A DNA stretch of 45,475 nucleotides, from assembly GCA_001464965.1 (NCBI GenBank), contig LNEJ01000057.1, forward strand, positions 1 to 45,475, written 5' to 3'. The translations under genes and the position numbers were made by a program. The number at the start of each line of letters is the position of its first letter. Position 1 is the stretch's first letter. Positions 33,307-45,064 of the stretch are shown here, in pieces. The notes below the pieces were generated by a model. It saw nothing but the letters and a program-made list of their open reading frames with translations, was not told where the DNA came from and ran no database searches. The DNA comes from Gammaproteobacteria bacterium Ga0074134 (GTDB lineage: Bacteria > Pseudomonadota > Gammaproteobacteria > Ga0077554 > Ga007554).

Positions 33307-33393
33307 GGCGTGCCTCTTGTCAGGTAATGGCTCGCAGGGAAGCCCCTGTGTAGCTGCCCTGTCCGGGCAACTCCGGGGGGCAGCCCCTACGCC

Positions 33394-34455
<1,062 letters not shown>

Positions 34456-34602
34456 TCATTCCATGATGGAGTTATAGAGAGGCTGGCGAGATACATGCAA
34501 CAATAACGCCATAATTTATCAACCGGGAGGGTTTTGAGCAAGCCGGTAAGTGTGGTAAGTTTCGCACTTACACTGTAGAACCGCAATGCGGAGAAAGTTT
34601 TT

Positions 34603-34890
34603 ATGGCCTTGAGCAAATCCGACGTAGAAAAAATCGCGCACCTGGCGCGCCTGGAAATCAACGATGCGGACATCCCGCTCTACGCCAATAATTTGACGAA
34701 CATCCTCAGTTTCGTCGAGCAAATGAGCGCCGTCGACACCACCGGCGTCGAACCCATGGCGCATCCACTGGCCGCCAGCCAGCGCCTGCGCCCCGACATT
34801 GTCACCGAAACCAACCAGCGCGAACTGTTCCAATCCATCGCGCCCCAGGTCGAAGCGGGGTTGTACCTGGTGCCGAAGGTGATTGAATAA
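34603..34890 (+). CDS. gatC: Asp-tRNA(Asn)/Glu-tRNA(Gln) amidotransferase subunit C (95 aa)
   Basis: Small subunit that stabilises the GatA-GatB complex. The protein starts [18 protein letters not shown] and has the family's [16 protein letters not shown] stretch; the end fits VPKVIE. ATG at 34603 follows GCGGAGAAAGT. First gene of gatCAB, 50 bases before gatA. Its presence implies that Gln-tRNA, Asn-tRNA or both are made by transamidation in this organism. Confidence 0.95.
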   Translation: MALSKSDVEKIAHLARLEINDADIPLYANNLTNILSFVEQMSAVDTTGVEPMAHPLAASQRLRPDIVTETNQRELFQSIAPQVEAGLYLVPKVIE

Positions 34891-34940
34891 GAAATGGTTA
34901 TGGGTTATAGCCGCAAACCGCTACTCTGAATTGGAAAGTT

Positions 34941-36398
34941 ATGTTGCATAATAAAACCATCGCCGAATTATCCGCTGACCTGCATGCAGGTGAATATTCC
35001 AGTGAACACCTAACCCGCATCTTTCTTGCGCGCATCGAGCAGTTCAACCCGCAGCTTAACGCACTCGTCACCGTGACCGCAGAACAGGCTCTTGCCGATG
35101 CGCGCGTCGCCGACGCACGACTGAAGGCCGGTACTGCCGGGCCGCTCACCGGCATACCGCTCGTGCAGAAGGACATCTTCTGCACCAAGGGCGTCAAGAC
35201 CAGTTGTGGCTCCAGGATGCTGGACAACTTCATTGCCCCCTATGATGCCACCACAGTTGCCAAGTTGAGGGATGCGGGCATGGTGATGGTCGGCAAGGCC
35301 AATATGGATGAGTTCGCCATGGGGTCAAGCAACGAGACGAGCTTCTATGGCCCAGTGAAGAATCCGTGGGACACCGCCGCCGTGCCCGGTGGTTCCAGCG
35401 GAGGCTCCGCCGCAGCGGTTGCGGCGCGCTTGGCACCGGTAGCCACCGGCACCGACACTGGCGGCTCGATCCGTCAGCCCGCCGCGCTGTGCGGTATCAC
35501 CGGCATCAAGCCCACCTATGGGCGGGTGTCGCGTTACGGCATGATCGCATTTGCCTCCAGCCTCGACCAGGGCGGGCCGATGGCACGCACCGCCGAGGAT
35601 TGCGCGCTGGTGCTCAGGGCAATGTCCGGATTCGACGAGCGTGATTCCACCAGCGTGGATATGCCAGTGCCGGACTATCGCGCCACGCTCAATGACTCGA
35701 TTCAGGGGTTGAAGATCGGCCTGCCCAAGGAGTATTTCGGTGAAGGCCTTGATGCACAGGTCGCGCAAGTGATCGACGATGCCATCAAGCAATACCGCGC
35801 GCTGGGCGCCGAGGTGGTGGAGATCAGCCTGCCCAACACCCAGCTTGCCGTGCCTACCTATTATGTGGTCGCGCCCGCCGAGTGTTCGTCCAATCTGTCG
35901 CGTTTCGACGGTGTGCGCTTCGGCTATCGTTGCGAAAATCCGCACGACCTGCTCGATCTCTACAAGCGCTCGCGCGGCGAGGGCTTCGGCCCCGAGGTCA
36001 AGCGCCGTATCATGATCGGCACCTACGCGCTGTCCGCCGGGTACTACGACGCCTACTACATCAAGGCACAGCAGTTGCGGCGCTTGATCAGCGATGATTT
36101 CATCCAGGCCTTTAAACAGGTGGACGTGATCATGGGCCCCACCTCGCCGACGGTGGCGTTCAACATCGGCGAAAAGGTCGCTGACCCGGTCACCATGTAT
36201 CTGTCAGACATCTACACCATCGCCGTCAACCTCGCCGGCCTGCCCGGCATGTCCATCCCGGCGGGATTTGTCGGCAAGCGCCCGGTGGGCCTGCAACTCA
36301 TCGGCAATTATTTCGCCGAAGCACGGTTGCTCAACGTCGCGCATAAATATCAGCAGGCGACGGACTGGCACGGCCGTGTGCCACCGGGGCTTGAATAA
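34941..36398 (+). CDS. gatA: Amidotransferase subunit A, glutaminase/amidase (485 aa)
   Basis: Releases ammonia from glutamine for GatB. The amidase signature is complete: catalytic Lys in [10 protein letters not shown], the [12 protein letters not shown] loop and the nucleophile Ser in [14 protein letters not shown]. Length is typical. ATG at 34941 follows GGAAAG. The end is followed by two hairpins before gatB. Confidence 0.96.
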   Translation: MLHNKTIAELSADLHAGEYSSEHLTRIFLARIEQFNPQLNALVTVTAEQALADARVADARLKAGTAGPLTGIPLVQKDIFCTKGVKTSCGSRMLDNFIAPYDATTVAKLRDAGMVMVGKANMDEFAMGSSNETSFYGPVKNPWDTAAVPGGSSGGSAAAVAARLAPVATGTDTGGSIRQPAALCGITGIKPTYGRVSRYGMIAFASSLDQGGPMARTAEDCALVLRAMSGFDERDSTSVDMPVPDYRATLNDSIQGLKIGLPKEYFGEGLDAQVAQVIDDAIKQYRALGAEVVEISLPNTQLAVPTYYVVAPAECSSNLSRFDGVRFGYRCENPHDLLDLYKRSRGEGFGPEVKRRIMIGTYALSAGYYDAYYIKAQQLRRLISDDFIQAFKQVDVIMGPTSPTVAFNIGEKVADPVTMYLSDIYTIAVNLAGLPGMSIPAGFVGKRPVGLQLIGNYFAEARLLNVAHKYQQATDWHGRVPPGLE

Positions 36399-36408
36399 GA
36401 ATATGAAG

Positions 36409-36476
36409 GTTGGGCTAAGGCATGAAGCCCAACGTTGTTTCGTAAAATGCTGGACTTCGTAATCGCTCAGTCCAGC
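36409..36476. repeat. Two hairpins between gatA and gatB
   Basis: GTTGGGCT (36409-36416) pairs with AGCCCAAC (36426-36433) around nine bases, a form seen in common intergenic repeats. A second stem, GCTGGAC (36449-36455) with GTCCAGC (36470-36476), follows. Neither has a T-run. They fill most of the 107-bp gatA-gatB gap and could affect mRNA processing. Confidence 0.5.
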
Positions 36477-36505
36477 CTGCGCTGAGATTACATTGAGGAA
36501 TGAGA

Positions 36506-37942
<1,437 letters not shown>

Positions 37943-38097
37943 GCAAGCGCCCTTTTCAACGGGGTACTCGTAGAGCTTGCACAAGATCTTGATCAAGGCT
38001 GTATGAGTGTTGATAACATTGAGAGCAACAAGCCAGGCTGAGAAAATGAAGTGAAGGCTGTTGCAGCGTAAGATTTGTCCTGGAGCGAGCGCAGAAG

Positions 38098-38499
38098 GTG
38101 CTATCAAAATTTCTCAGCAACGGCTCCGAGCAGAAGCAGGTGATCATACGCAATGATGCTCTTGGCCGGGAAAACTCAGGAAGCTATTTTTACATCGTCC
38201 ACACATTGCCTGGCCGCATGATATTCGGGTTGAAGCAGGCCGCGCCACTCCTATTGATCAGCATGATATTGATGTTGATTCCAGGGGAAAACCTTTTTTA
38301 TGCGTTTTTTCTTTTGCTGTTCGTGCCGTATCAAATATTTTCTTTATTGCGCCTGCGGTTCGTAAGCGTATCAATCTGTGGACGATGCCCGGCTTGTTGC
38401 AATGACATTACCCTGGCGTTGGAGCCGCCTGAACGGTTAGTGCTATGGAAATACTGCCCCGCCTGCAATGCGCCACTTAAAATAATAGAAACAAAGTGA
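38098..38499 (+). CDS. Hypothetical membrane protein with a C-terminal zinc ribbon (133 aa)
   Basis: Family not recognised. Two adjacent hydrophobic segments (LLLISMILMLIPG and FYAFFLLLFVPYQIFSLL) span ~50-85. The C-terminal part carries CGRCPAC and a second CPAC pair 30 residues later, a zinc-ribbon-like pattern facing the cytoplasm or periplasm. The start (GTG at 38098) has a weak site and is uncertain; ATG at 38218 would remove the first 40 residues. It precedes the DUF2252 gene by 53 bases on the same strand and may be co-transcribed. Confidence 0.55.
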   Translation: MLSKFLSNGSEQKQVIIRNDALGRENSGSYFYIVHTLPGRMIFGLKQAAPLLLISMILMLIPGENLFYAFFLLLFVPYQIFSLLRLRFVSVSICGRCPACCNDITLALEPPERLVLWKYCPACNAPLKIIETK

Positions 38500-38551
38500 A
38501 AGCCGCATCAGGCACCCATTGCCATTCATACCCGCCTTTGAGGTAACCGTC

Positions 38552-39757
38552 GTGCACAGCCAAACTATCGCAGACCGCATTTGTCACTTTAACCACGGGC
38601 GCGATCCGGAACGGCTTAAGCTCAAATACCAGGCGATGGCCGCCAATGCCTTTGCTTTTCTGCGCGGCACATGCCATTTGTTCTACGAAGATCTGCCCTA
38701 TGCTTCCCTGCCGGGCGGCGCGCCTGCCGTCTGGACGTGCGGTGATTTACATCTGGAAAACTTTGGCAGTTATAAAGGCGATAACCGGCTCGTTTATTTC
38801 GACATCAATGATTTTGATGAAGCCGTTCTCGCACCCTGCACATGGGAGCTGCTGCGCTTTCTGGTGAGCGTATTGATCGCCGCCAAGACACTGAATGTCA
38901 AGAAGCCGCAAGCGCTGACGCTATGCCGATGTTTCCTCGATGCCTATGCGAGCGCATTGAGGGACGGCAAGGCTCGCTGGGTGGAAAGGGAAACCGCTGA
39001 AGGGATGGCGCGGGATTTGTTGAAAAGTCTGGGACAGCGCAAGCGCGCAGACTTTCTTGATCGCCGCACAAAGCTACAGCGCGGCAAGAGACGGTTGCGA
39101 ACGGATGGGAAAAAGGCGTTGCCGGTTTCGGACGCCCAGCGCGAGAAAATCGCCGCATTCATGACGGAATTCGCGAGCCAGCAACCCAACCCCAAGTTCT
39201 TTAAATTGCGGGATGTGGCACGCCGTGTCGCAGGCACTGGCAGCCTTGGCATCGAAAGATATGTGCTGCTGATCGAAGGCAAGGGATCACCAGACGGCAA
39301 TTATCTGTTGGATCTGAAGCAAGCCATGCCTTCCTGCTTGAAGCCCTACCTCACATTGCCTCAGCCTCGATGGAAAAACGAAGCCGAACGGATTGTTACG
39401 ATACAGCAGCGTGTACAAGCCATTTCACTGGCATTCCTGAAGCCTGTGTCCATTGACGATGCGGCCTATGTGATAAAAGGGCTGCAGCCCAGCGAAGACC
39501 GGATCAACCTGAGCCAATGGGATGGGAAGCTGAAACGCCTGGAGAGTGTTATGGCAACCCTGGGGGAGATTGTTGCGTGGGATCAACTGCGCAGCAGCGG
39601 TCAGCAAGGCTCCGCCATCGCTGACGATCTTATGGCGTTTGCAGCAATCAGGCAGTGGCAACCGCAACTGATCGTGCTTGCCATGGAATACAGCAAGAAA
39701 ATAGAGAATGATTGGCGGCACTATTGTGCGGCGGTGAAAACAGGGCTGCTTGGATAG
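38552..39757 (+). CDS. DUF2252 family protein, kinase-like fold (401 aa)
   Basis: Uncharacterised family with a fold related to aminoglycoside phosphotransferases. The N-terminus has FLRGTCHLFYEDL, then CGDLHLENFGSYKG (the equivalent of the catalytic loop) and YFDINDFDEA (the metal site). Helical bundles follow, with LRDVARRVAGTGSLGIERY in the middle. Substrate unknown. I choose GTG at 38552 with GAGG eight bases upstream; TTG at 38519 has no site. Convergent with the 97-aa gene that ends at 39804. Confidence 0.82.
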   Translation: MHSQTIADRICHFNHGRDPERLKLKYQAMAANAFAFLRGTCHLFYEDLPYASLPGGAPAVWTCGDLHLENFGSYKGDNRLVYFDINDFDEAVLAPCTWELLRFLVSVLIAAKTLNVKKPQALTLCRCFLDAYASALRDGKARWVERETAEGMARDLLKSLGQRKRADFLDRRTKLQRGKRRLRTDGKKALPVSDAQREKIAAFMTEFASQQPNPKFFKLRDVARRVAGTGSLGIERYVLLIEGKGSPDGNYLLDLKQAMPSCLKPYLTLPQPRWKNEAERIVTIQQRVQAISLAFLKPVSIDDAAYVIKGLQPSEDRINLSQWDGKLKRLESVMATLGEIVAWDQLRSSGQQGSAIADDLMAFAAIRQWQPQLIVLAMEYSKKIENDWRHYCAAVKTGLLG

Positions 39758-39803
39758 TTTTTTCGTTTGCCCCCCTGCGGCAAATGCTTCTTCAATTACC
39801 CAG

Positions 39804-40097
39804 TCAGTCTGGCAGACGGCCAGAGACAAGATCGCATAGCCTGTAAAGCTTTCCAAAGTATACCTGGGCGTCCCCGACGCACTTTGGATTTACGATTTGC
39901 ATATCCGACATGCACGCTCTCAACATTCCGGCGTGCTCGGCATCAAGCGCGCCATTGGCATCGAAAAAAGCGTTGATGCAGCGGGACGCGTTGGCCGCAA
40001 TTTCCGCCGGATCAAAGCCCTCAATCTTTTTTCCGGCAACCGTGGCCGGAAAAGGGAGTTTCTTCCATTCATGCCAAAGTTGTTTTATGTCATTCAT
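39804..40097 (-). CDS. Hypothetical protein downstream of spoT (97 aa)
   Basis: Not recognised. Soluble and helical, beginning MNDIKQLWHEWKKLPFPA, with GFDPAEIAANASRCINAFF and a C-terminal GKLYRLCDLVSG. It starts 33 bases after spoT on the same strand, so it is likely co-transcribed with gmk-rpoZ-spoT. In many gammaproteobacteria ridA or a rec/tRNA-modification gene occupies this slot. Function unknown. Confidence 0.65.
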   Translation of the reverse strand: MNDIKQLWHEWKKLPFPATVAGKKIEGFDPAEIAANASRCINAFFDANGALDAEHAGMLRACMSDMQIVNPKCVGDAQVYFGKLYRLCDLVSGRLPD

Positions 40098-40130
40098 TTG
40101 CTTGCCCTGTTTTGCTTGTCCTGGCGCTGT

Positions 40131-42275
40131 TCATCCCTTGGTCCTCACAATCCGTGCAACCATATCTATTGAGCGCACCCGCCGCATGATTTTAGCCAGG
40201 TGTATACGGTCGCGTACTTCGATGATCAGGGTGAGCGTGCTGTATTTGCCGTCGCGCTCTTCGATGCTGACATTGTCGATGTTGGCGCCCATTTCCGCAA
40301 TGGCGGCGGCTACGGTGGCCAGCGCACCACGTTTGTTGAGTGCATCGACGCGAATTTCAACCGGAAATTCGCTGGCGATACCGGTCGCCCACTGCACGTC
40401 GATCCACTTTTCCGGGCGGTTGCGGAATTCCGCGACATTTTTGCAGGACTCGGTGTGAATCACGATGCCTCTGCCCGCCGTGACAAATCCCAGGATCTGG
40501 TCGCCCGGGAGGGGATGGCAGCATTTGGCGAAGGTCACCACCATGCCCTCCGTACCCTTGATCATCAGTGGCCGATGCGCGGGGCGCTCGCCTCCTTTGA
40601 GCCATCCCGGCACGTAGCGCGTCAGAACATCCTTGATCCCCCGGTTGCGTTCGATCGCTTCCTTTTCCAAGGGTGCCAGGCGGCGTGCCACCAAGGCCGC
40701 CATACGGTTGCCCAGGCCGATATCCTCGTACAGGCTTTCAATGGACTTGAGCTTGAATTCTTCCAGCACCGCGGCGAAACGTTCGCGCGGCAGCTTGGCG
40801 AGGGCGGTGTTGAACTCCGCCAGCGACTTGTCCAGCAGGCGCCGGCCCAGGCTGATTGCCTCTTCGCTCTTGAGGTTCTTCAGGTAATTCCGGATGTTGG
40901 CGCGCGCCTTGCCTGTCACCACAAAATTGAGCCAGGCCGGGTTTGGTTGCGCGCCAGGGGCGGTCACGATTTCGACGGTCTGGCCGTTGTTTAGCGGGGT
41001 ACTGAGCGGCGCGAGATGCCGGTCTATCTTCGCCGCCACGCAGCTATTGCCGACATCGGTATGCACCGCGTAGGCGAAATCCACTGCGGTGGCGCCGCGC
41101 AGCAGGCGCATGATCTTGCCCTTGGGCGTGAAAACATATACCTGGTCCGGGAACAGGTCGATCTTGACGTTTTCAATGAATTCCAGCGAATTACCGGCGC
41201 TCTTCTGAATTTCCAGCAGTTCGCGCAGCCACTCGCGGGCGCGCGCCTGTGCGCCGCCACCGGCTTTGTCGCCCACCTTGTATGACCAGTGCGCGGCGAT
41301 GCCCGATTCGGCCACCTTGTCCATATCTTCGGTGCGTATCTGAATTTCAATGGGCACGCCATACGGTCCAAACAGTACGGTATGCAAACCCTGGTAGCCA
41401 TTCGATTTGGGGATGGCGATGTAATCCTTGAACTTGCCAGGCACAGGCTTGTAAAGGTTGTGCGCCACACCCAGCGCCCGGTAACAGGCGTCCACCCTGT
41501 CGACAATGACGCGGAAGGCATAAACATCAAACACCTCGGAGAAGGAGAGGTGCTTGTTGCGCATCTTCTGGTAAATACTGTAGAGGTGTTTCTCGCGCCC
41601 CAGGACACGCCCCGTCAGACCTTCCTGGCTGAGCCGTTCTTCAATGGCTGTTGCTATTTTTTGCAGGATTTCCTTGCGATTGCCGCGCGCCTTGCGCACC
41701 GCCTCGGCAAGGATACGGTAGCGCAGCGGGTAGAGGGCGGCAAACCCGAGCTCCTCCAGCTCCAGACGCATCGTGTTGAGACCCAGGCGATTGGCGATGG
41801 GGACGTAAATCTCCAGGGTCTCATTCGCAATGCGGCGGCGCTTCTCGGGTGCCATGGCACCCAGCGTGCGCATGTTGTGCAGACGATCAGCGAGCTTGAC
41901 CAGAATGACGCGGATATCGCGCACCATGGCCAGCACCATCTTGCGGAAATTTTCGGCCTGGGCTTCGGCCTTGGAGCGGAATTTGATCTGGGTAAGCTTG
42001 CTGACGCCATCCACCAGCTCAGCGACCTCCTCGCCAAACTGACTGGTCAGATACTCCTTGCCCGTACCTGTGTCCTCGATGACATCGTGCAGGATGGCGG
42101 CAATGATGCTCTGGTGGTCCAGGTGCATCTCGGCAAGGATGCGCGCCACGGCCAGTGGATGGGAGATATAGGGCTCGCCGGAAAGGCGCTGCTGCCCCTC
42201 ATGCGCCGCCTCACCAAACTGATAGGCGCGGCGGATCTGGGCTATCTGGTCATGCTCGAGATAGGTGTCGAGCAT
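40131..42275 (-). CDS. spoT: Bifunctional (p)ppGpp synthetase/hydrolase (SpoT/Rel type, 714 aa)
   Basis: Makes and destroys the stringent response alarmone. Domains: HD hydrolase with HPLAVARILAEMHLD and ILHDVIEDT intact (hydrolysis active), synthetase ~225-370 with VYAFRVIVDRVDACYRALG and KDYIAIPKSNGYQGLHT, TGS (~385-445, VYVFTPKGKIMRLLRGATAV), helical and zinc-finger-like region, and C-terminal ACT. Synthetase motifs also look complete, so it is bifunctional. ATG at 42275 is preferred over a TTG nine bases up. Follows rpoZ by 143 bases. Confidence 0.96.
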   Translation of the reverse strand: MLDTYLEHDQIAQIRRAYQFGEAAHEGQQRLSGEPYISHPLAVARILAEMHLDHQSIIAAILHDVIEDTGTGKEYLTSQFGEEVAELVDGVSKLTQIKFRSKAEAQAENFRKMVLAMVRDIRVILVKLADRLHNMRTLGAMAPEKRRRIANETLEIYVPIANRLGLNTMRLELEELGFAALYPLRYRILAEAVRKARGNRKEILQKIATAIEERLSQEGLTGRVLGREKHLYSIYQKMRNKHLSFSEVFDVYAFRVIVDRVDACYRALGVAHNLYKPVPGKFKDYIAIPKSNGYQGLHTVLFGPYGVPIEIQIRTEDMDKVAESGIAAHWSYKVGDKAGGGAQARAREWLRELLEIQKSAGNSLEFIENVKIDLFPDQVYVFTPKGKIMRLLRGATAVDFAYAVHTDVGNSCVAAKIDRHLAPLSTPLNNGQTVEIVTAPGAQPNPAWLNFVVTGKARANIRNYLKNLKSEEAISLGRRLLDKSLAEFNTALAKLPRERFAAVLEEFKLKSIESLYEDIGLGNRMAALVARRLAPLEKEAIERNRGIKDVLTRYVPGWLKGGERPAHRPLMIKGTEGMVVTFAKCCHPLPGDQILGFVTAGRGIVIHTESCKNVAEFRNRPEKWIDVQWATGIASEFPVEIRVDALNKRGALATVAAAIAEMGANIDNVSIEERDGKYSTLTLIIEVRDRIHLAKIMRRVRSIDMVARIVRTKG

Positions 42276-42418
42276 GACGCACAAATCATCTATCGAAAAC
42301 GCCGGGCCAGCTTTGGCGCCATCATAAGCAACGCCAGCGTTGGTCTCGACGTTGGCGGAAAGTGGAAGATCGTATGCTGAGGGGGGGGTGTTTATTGTTG
42401 CGCTGTATAGGTATTAGC

Positions 42419-42679
42419 CTATACCTCTCCCTGTAGCTCCTCTTCCTGGACCTGGGATACGCCAGCGTGCTCCGCGGCGACAACCTCATCCAGAATGGTG
42501 CGGTCTATACGGCCTGCGGCAATCTCGCGCAATGCCACCACTGTCGCCTTGTCGTTTTCCCACGCAACGCTAGCCTGAGCGCCCGAGGCGAGCTGCCGTG
42601 CACGTCTGGCTGCCACCAGCACAAGCTGAAAACGGTTATCAACGTTGGCAAGACAATCTTCTACGGTTACACGTGCCAT
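42419..42679 (-). CDS. rpoZ: RNA polymerase omega subunit (86 aa)
   Basis: Small subunit that aids assembly of beta' and contributes to ppGpp binding by RNA polymerase. The start [20 protein letters not shown] and the [12 protein letters not shown] stretch are diagnostic. Located between gmk and spoT, the conserved order in gammaproteobacteria. ATG at 42679 follows AGGAGT. Confidence 0.96.
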   Translation of the reverse strand: MARVTVEDCLANVDNRFQLVLVAARRARQLASGAQASVAWENDKATVVALREIAAGRIDRTILDEVVAAEHAGVSQVQEEELQGEV

Positions 42680-42759
42680 AAGCAGGACTCCTAAAGCGGT
42701 TATCGGGCTGATATATTTAAAATTATACTATAGATACAACGCATGGCGTCCAGGTATTT

Positions 42760-43425
<666 letters not shown>

Positions 43426-43457
43426 TTAACAAAAGAAGAAGACACACGTTCAAACGG

Positions 43458-43547
43458 ATTCATGCAAAGGTGGCGAATGCTGGCCATAATCGCCGGGGCA
43501 TTTCCTTTGCGAATACGGCTTGCATCATCGCCAAGAACGACATCCAG
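43458..43547 (-). pseudogene. Remnant of an ISAs1-type transposase C-terminus
   Basis: The minus strand encodes LDVVLGDDASRIRKGNAPAI followed by MASIRHLCMN, closely resembling the conserved end of ISAs1-family transposases (LDV..ED.SRIR.G.AP...). The frame runs on into unrelated sequence toward gmk, and upstream the similarity stops abruptly, so only ~30 codons survive. It marks an old insertion or rearrangement next to gmk. Confidence 0.6.
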
Positions 43548-43608
43548 CCGGAAGTAGCAGGGGATGCTCGACGCCCCGCATCGTCTTGAGCGCGATGCTA
43601 GGCTACGA

Positions 43609-43986
43609 TTATCGCTTCAAGATCTTGATATTCTTTGCCGACTCAATACAAACAAACTGCATAAGTCCCCTCTTAGCCTTTGAGAACGGACACACCTGCA
43701 TATCCGCAGTGGCCTCTTGGTCCAGATTGACACGGTCCTTCAGGTCGGCAGGCATGAGCTCGTTTTCGGAAGGAAGTACACCGATTATCCGCTTACTTCC
43801 CTTTGGAACAATCCGAATAACGGGAGAACCGTTATAGACTGAAATGCGGCCAGTGACAGAAAAGCAACTGCCTACTACGGCTGGATTGCTCTTACAGCCT
43901 TTCGTTGTGTCAATTGGCCGCTCATTTGCCGACGCCATCGGTGCCAATATGACTGGCAGCAACCACAATGCAGATTTAACGGCCAT
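43609..43986 (-). CDS. Exported hypothetical protein (125 aa), second gene of a two-gene cassette
   Basis: A signal peptide (AVKSALWLLPVILAPMASA) precedes a small periplasmic beta-rich domain: CFSVTGRISVYNGSPVIRIV, then ENELMPADLKDRVNLDQEA and a Cys-containing end (QVCPFSKAKRGLMQFVCIES). Not in a family I can name, though similar short exported proteins occur in proteobacteria. ATG at 43986 lies 11 bases inside the preceding gene, indicating coupled expression. As partner to a possible cytoplasmic hydrolase it could be an immunity protein, but this is speculative. Confidence 0.65.
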   Translation of the reverse strand: MAVKSALWLLPVILAPMASANERPIDTTKGCKSNPAVVGSCFSVTGRISVYNGSPVIRIVPKGSKRIIGVLPSENELMPADLKDRVNLDQEATADMQVCPFSKAKRGLMQFVCIESAKNIKILKR

Positions 43987-44380
43987 ACGTGTTCCCGTAT
44001 ATTCCGGCGGAAGGCAAATCAAGGGTTGGGTAGCTGTTGTTCAGTGGACCCACTTGGGTTTGAATCGGAAGATTGTAGAAGTTCGCACGCGAAGCATTCG
44101 CCCGAAAATTGAAGTTGCGCCCCCCGTTAGTTGGGTCGGTGCCGCGACTTCGTTCTAGGCGAGCGAGCTGCACAGCCTGAAGGCAATCGGCGTATAGGGC
44201 TCTTTCGCTCGGTGGCACGGATGCAACAGCAGGTGCGGTGCGGGGTCTATTCCCTCCCGCACTATCCGCATTCATGATCGTGTGGGCGATGTTCATGCGT
44301 GCCCTTTGAATATTTGTACCGGAAAGCGATCGTGTTTCGTTGAAGATGATATTGGCAATCTGTGTATCAGATAAAGGCAT
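43976..44380 (-). CDS. Hypothetical protein, possibly hydrolase-like (134 aa), first gene of the cassette
   Basis: No signal peptide. The start PLSDTQIANIIFNETRSLSG and IAHTIMNADSAGG recall the beginning of SleB-type cell wall hydrolase folds (an early Glu and a later His), while NFRANASRANFYNLPIQTQV and LNNSYPTLDLPSAGIYGNTY form a distinctive Asn/Tyr-rich C-terminal half. I cannot name the family with certainty. ATG at 44380 is preferred to the longer frame from 44395. It lies upstream of, and overlaps, the exported partner gene. Confidence 0.6.
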   Translation of the reverse strand: MPLSDTQIANIIFNETRSLSGTNIQRARMNIAHTIMNADSAGGNRPRTAPAVASVPPSERALYADCLQAVQLARLERSRGTDPTNGGRNFNFRANASRANFYNLPIQTQVGPLNNSYPTLDLPSAGIYGNTYGR

Positions 44381-44516
44381 GAATTTTCCTCTCAATTAGG
44401 CCTAACAGCAAGTGTACCCAGATTCTCGGTAATCCAAAAGCGGCGCATCTCAAATCGGCCATGGTCTTTATCCAGCTCTCCTATCTTGCCGGTTTGATCT
44501 AAATTTAAATGATTTA

Positions 44517-44720
44517 AATGTGCTCGCCCTGTCCTGTCAGCGCATCAGTGAGCTTGTAAACCAAAAACGCGGTATAACGCCAAGTACCGCGCTACGCTTA
44601 GGCAAATTCTTCGGCGTATCTTGGCAATGGTAAAAATGTTTGCATGGAAATGAAGCGGATCGTCGTCATGTCATTGCGGAAATCGCATATGAATGCGCCA
44701 CCCTGTATGACTTGACGAGC
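44517..44720 (+). pseudogene. Decayed HigA/VapI-type antitoxin (Xre family)
   Basis: From 44517 the plus strand encodes NVLALSCQRISELVNQKRGI and then TPSTALRLGKFFGVSWQW, the recognition helix and following region typical of HigA-family antitoxins, and reaches a stop at 44631. The same frame beyond the stop ends in LYDLTSE, like the antitoxin C-terminus, after about 25 extra residues. No start codon or ribosome site is evident and no toxin gene lies upstream. A broken toxin-antitoxin remnant is the best reading. Confidence 0.55.
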
Positions 44721-45064
44721 GAGACGCTATCTACCCATAGATACGATGCCACTCTGTTGATTTAGAAATGGAATTAGATATTTTCGAAAAACCAGAAAAT
44801 TATCGTTGACTTTTTTGGCGGATGGTGCATCATAAATCACATTGCGCCATAATCCCACAAGAAGGAAATAGGCATGTGCAGGGGGTCTGAATATTTTACC
44901 TTCCCTTCCGGAAGCTCCCGGCTTCGCGTCGGTGCCCGCTTCCGCGCCTCTGCGCGTCCTCACTTATATCACTGCAACCATCCTTACACCGCAGGCAGAC
45001 TTCGCAGCCCCGAGACCGTTTCCATGTAATTCCAACCCATTAACCAATCAGGGAAGATAGACTA
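44721..45064. other. Noncoding stretch before the surface-protein gene
   Basis: About 340 bases without a convincing gene. A minus-strand frame at 44727-44963 has no ribosome site and no family resemblance, so I do not call it. GGAAGCTCCCGGCTTCGCGT around 44910 has short inverted repeats. The promoter and ribosome site of the downstream gene (AGGGAAGATAGACTA before 45065) must lie at the right end. I see nothing else. Confidence 0.4.

Noticed and set aside
37943-38097. Palindromes AAGATCTT and TTGATCAA and a loose stem after gatB as a terminator or IS end
   Set aside because: No T-run, imperfect stem and no recognisable transposase sequence.
44727-44963. 78-codon minus-strand frame
   Set aside because: No ribosome site, unusual composition and no recognisable family.
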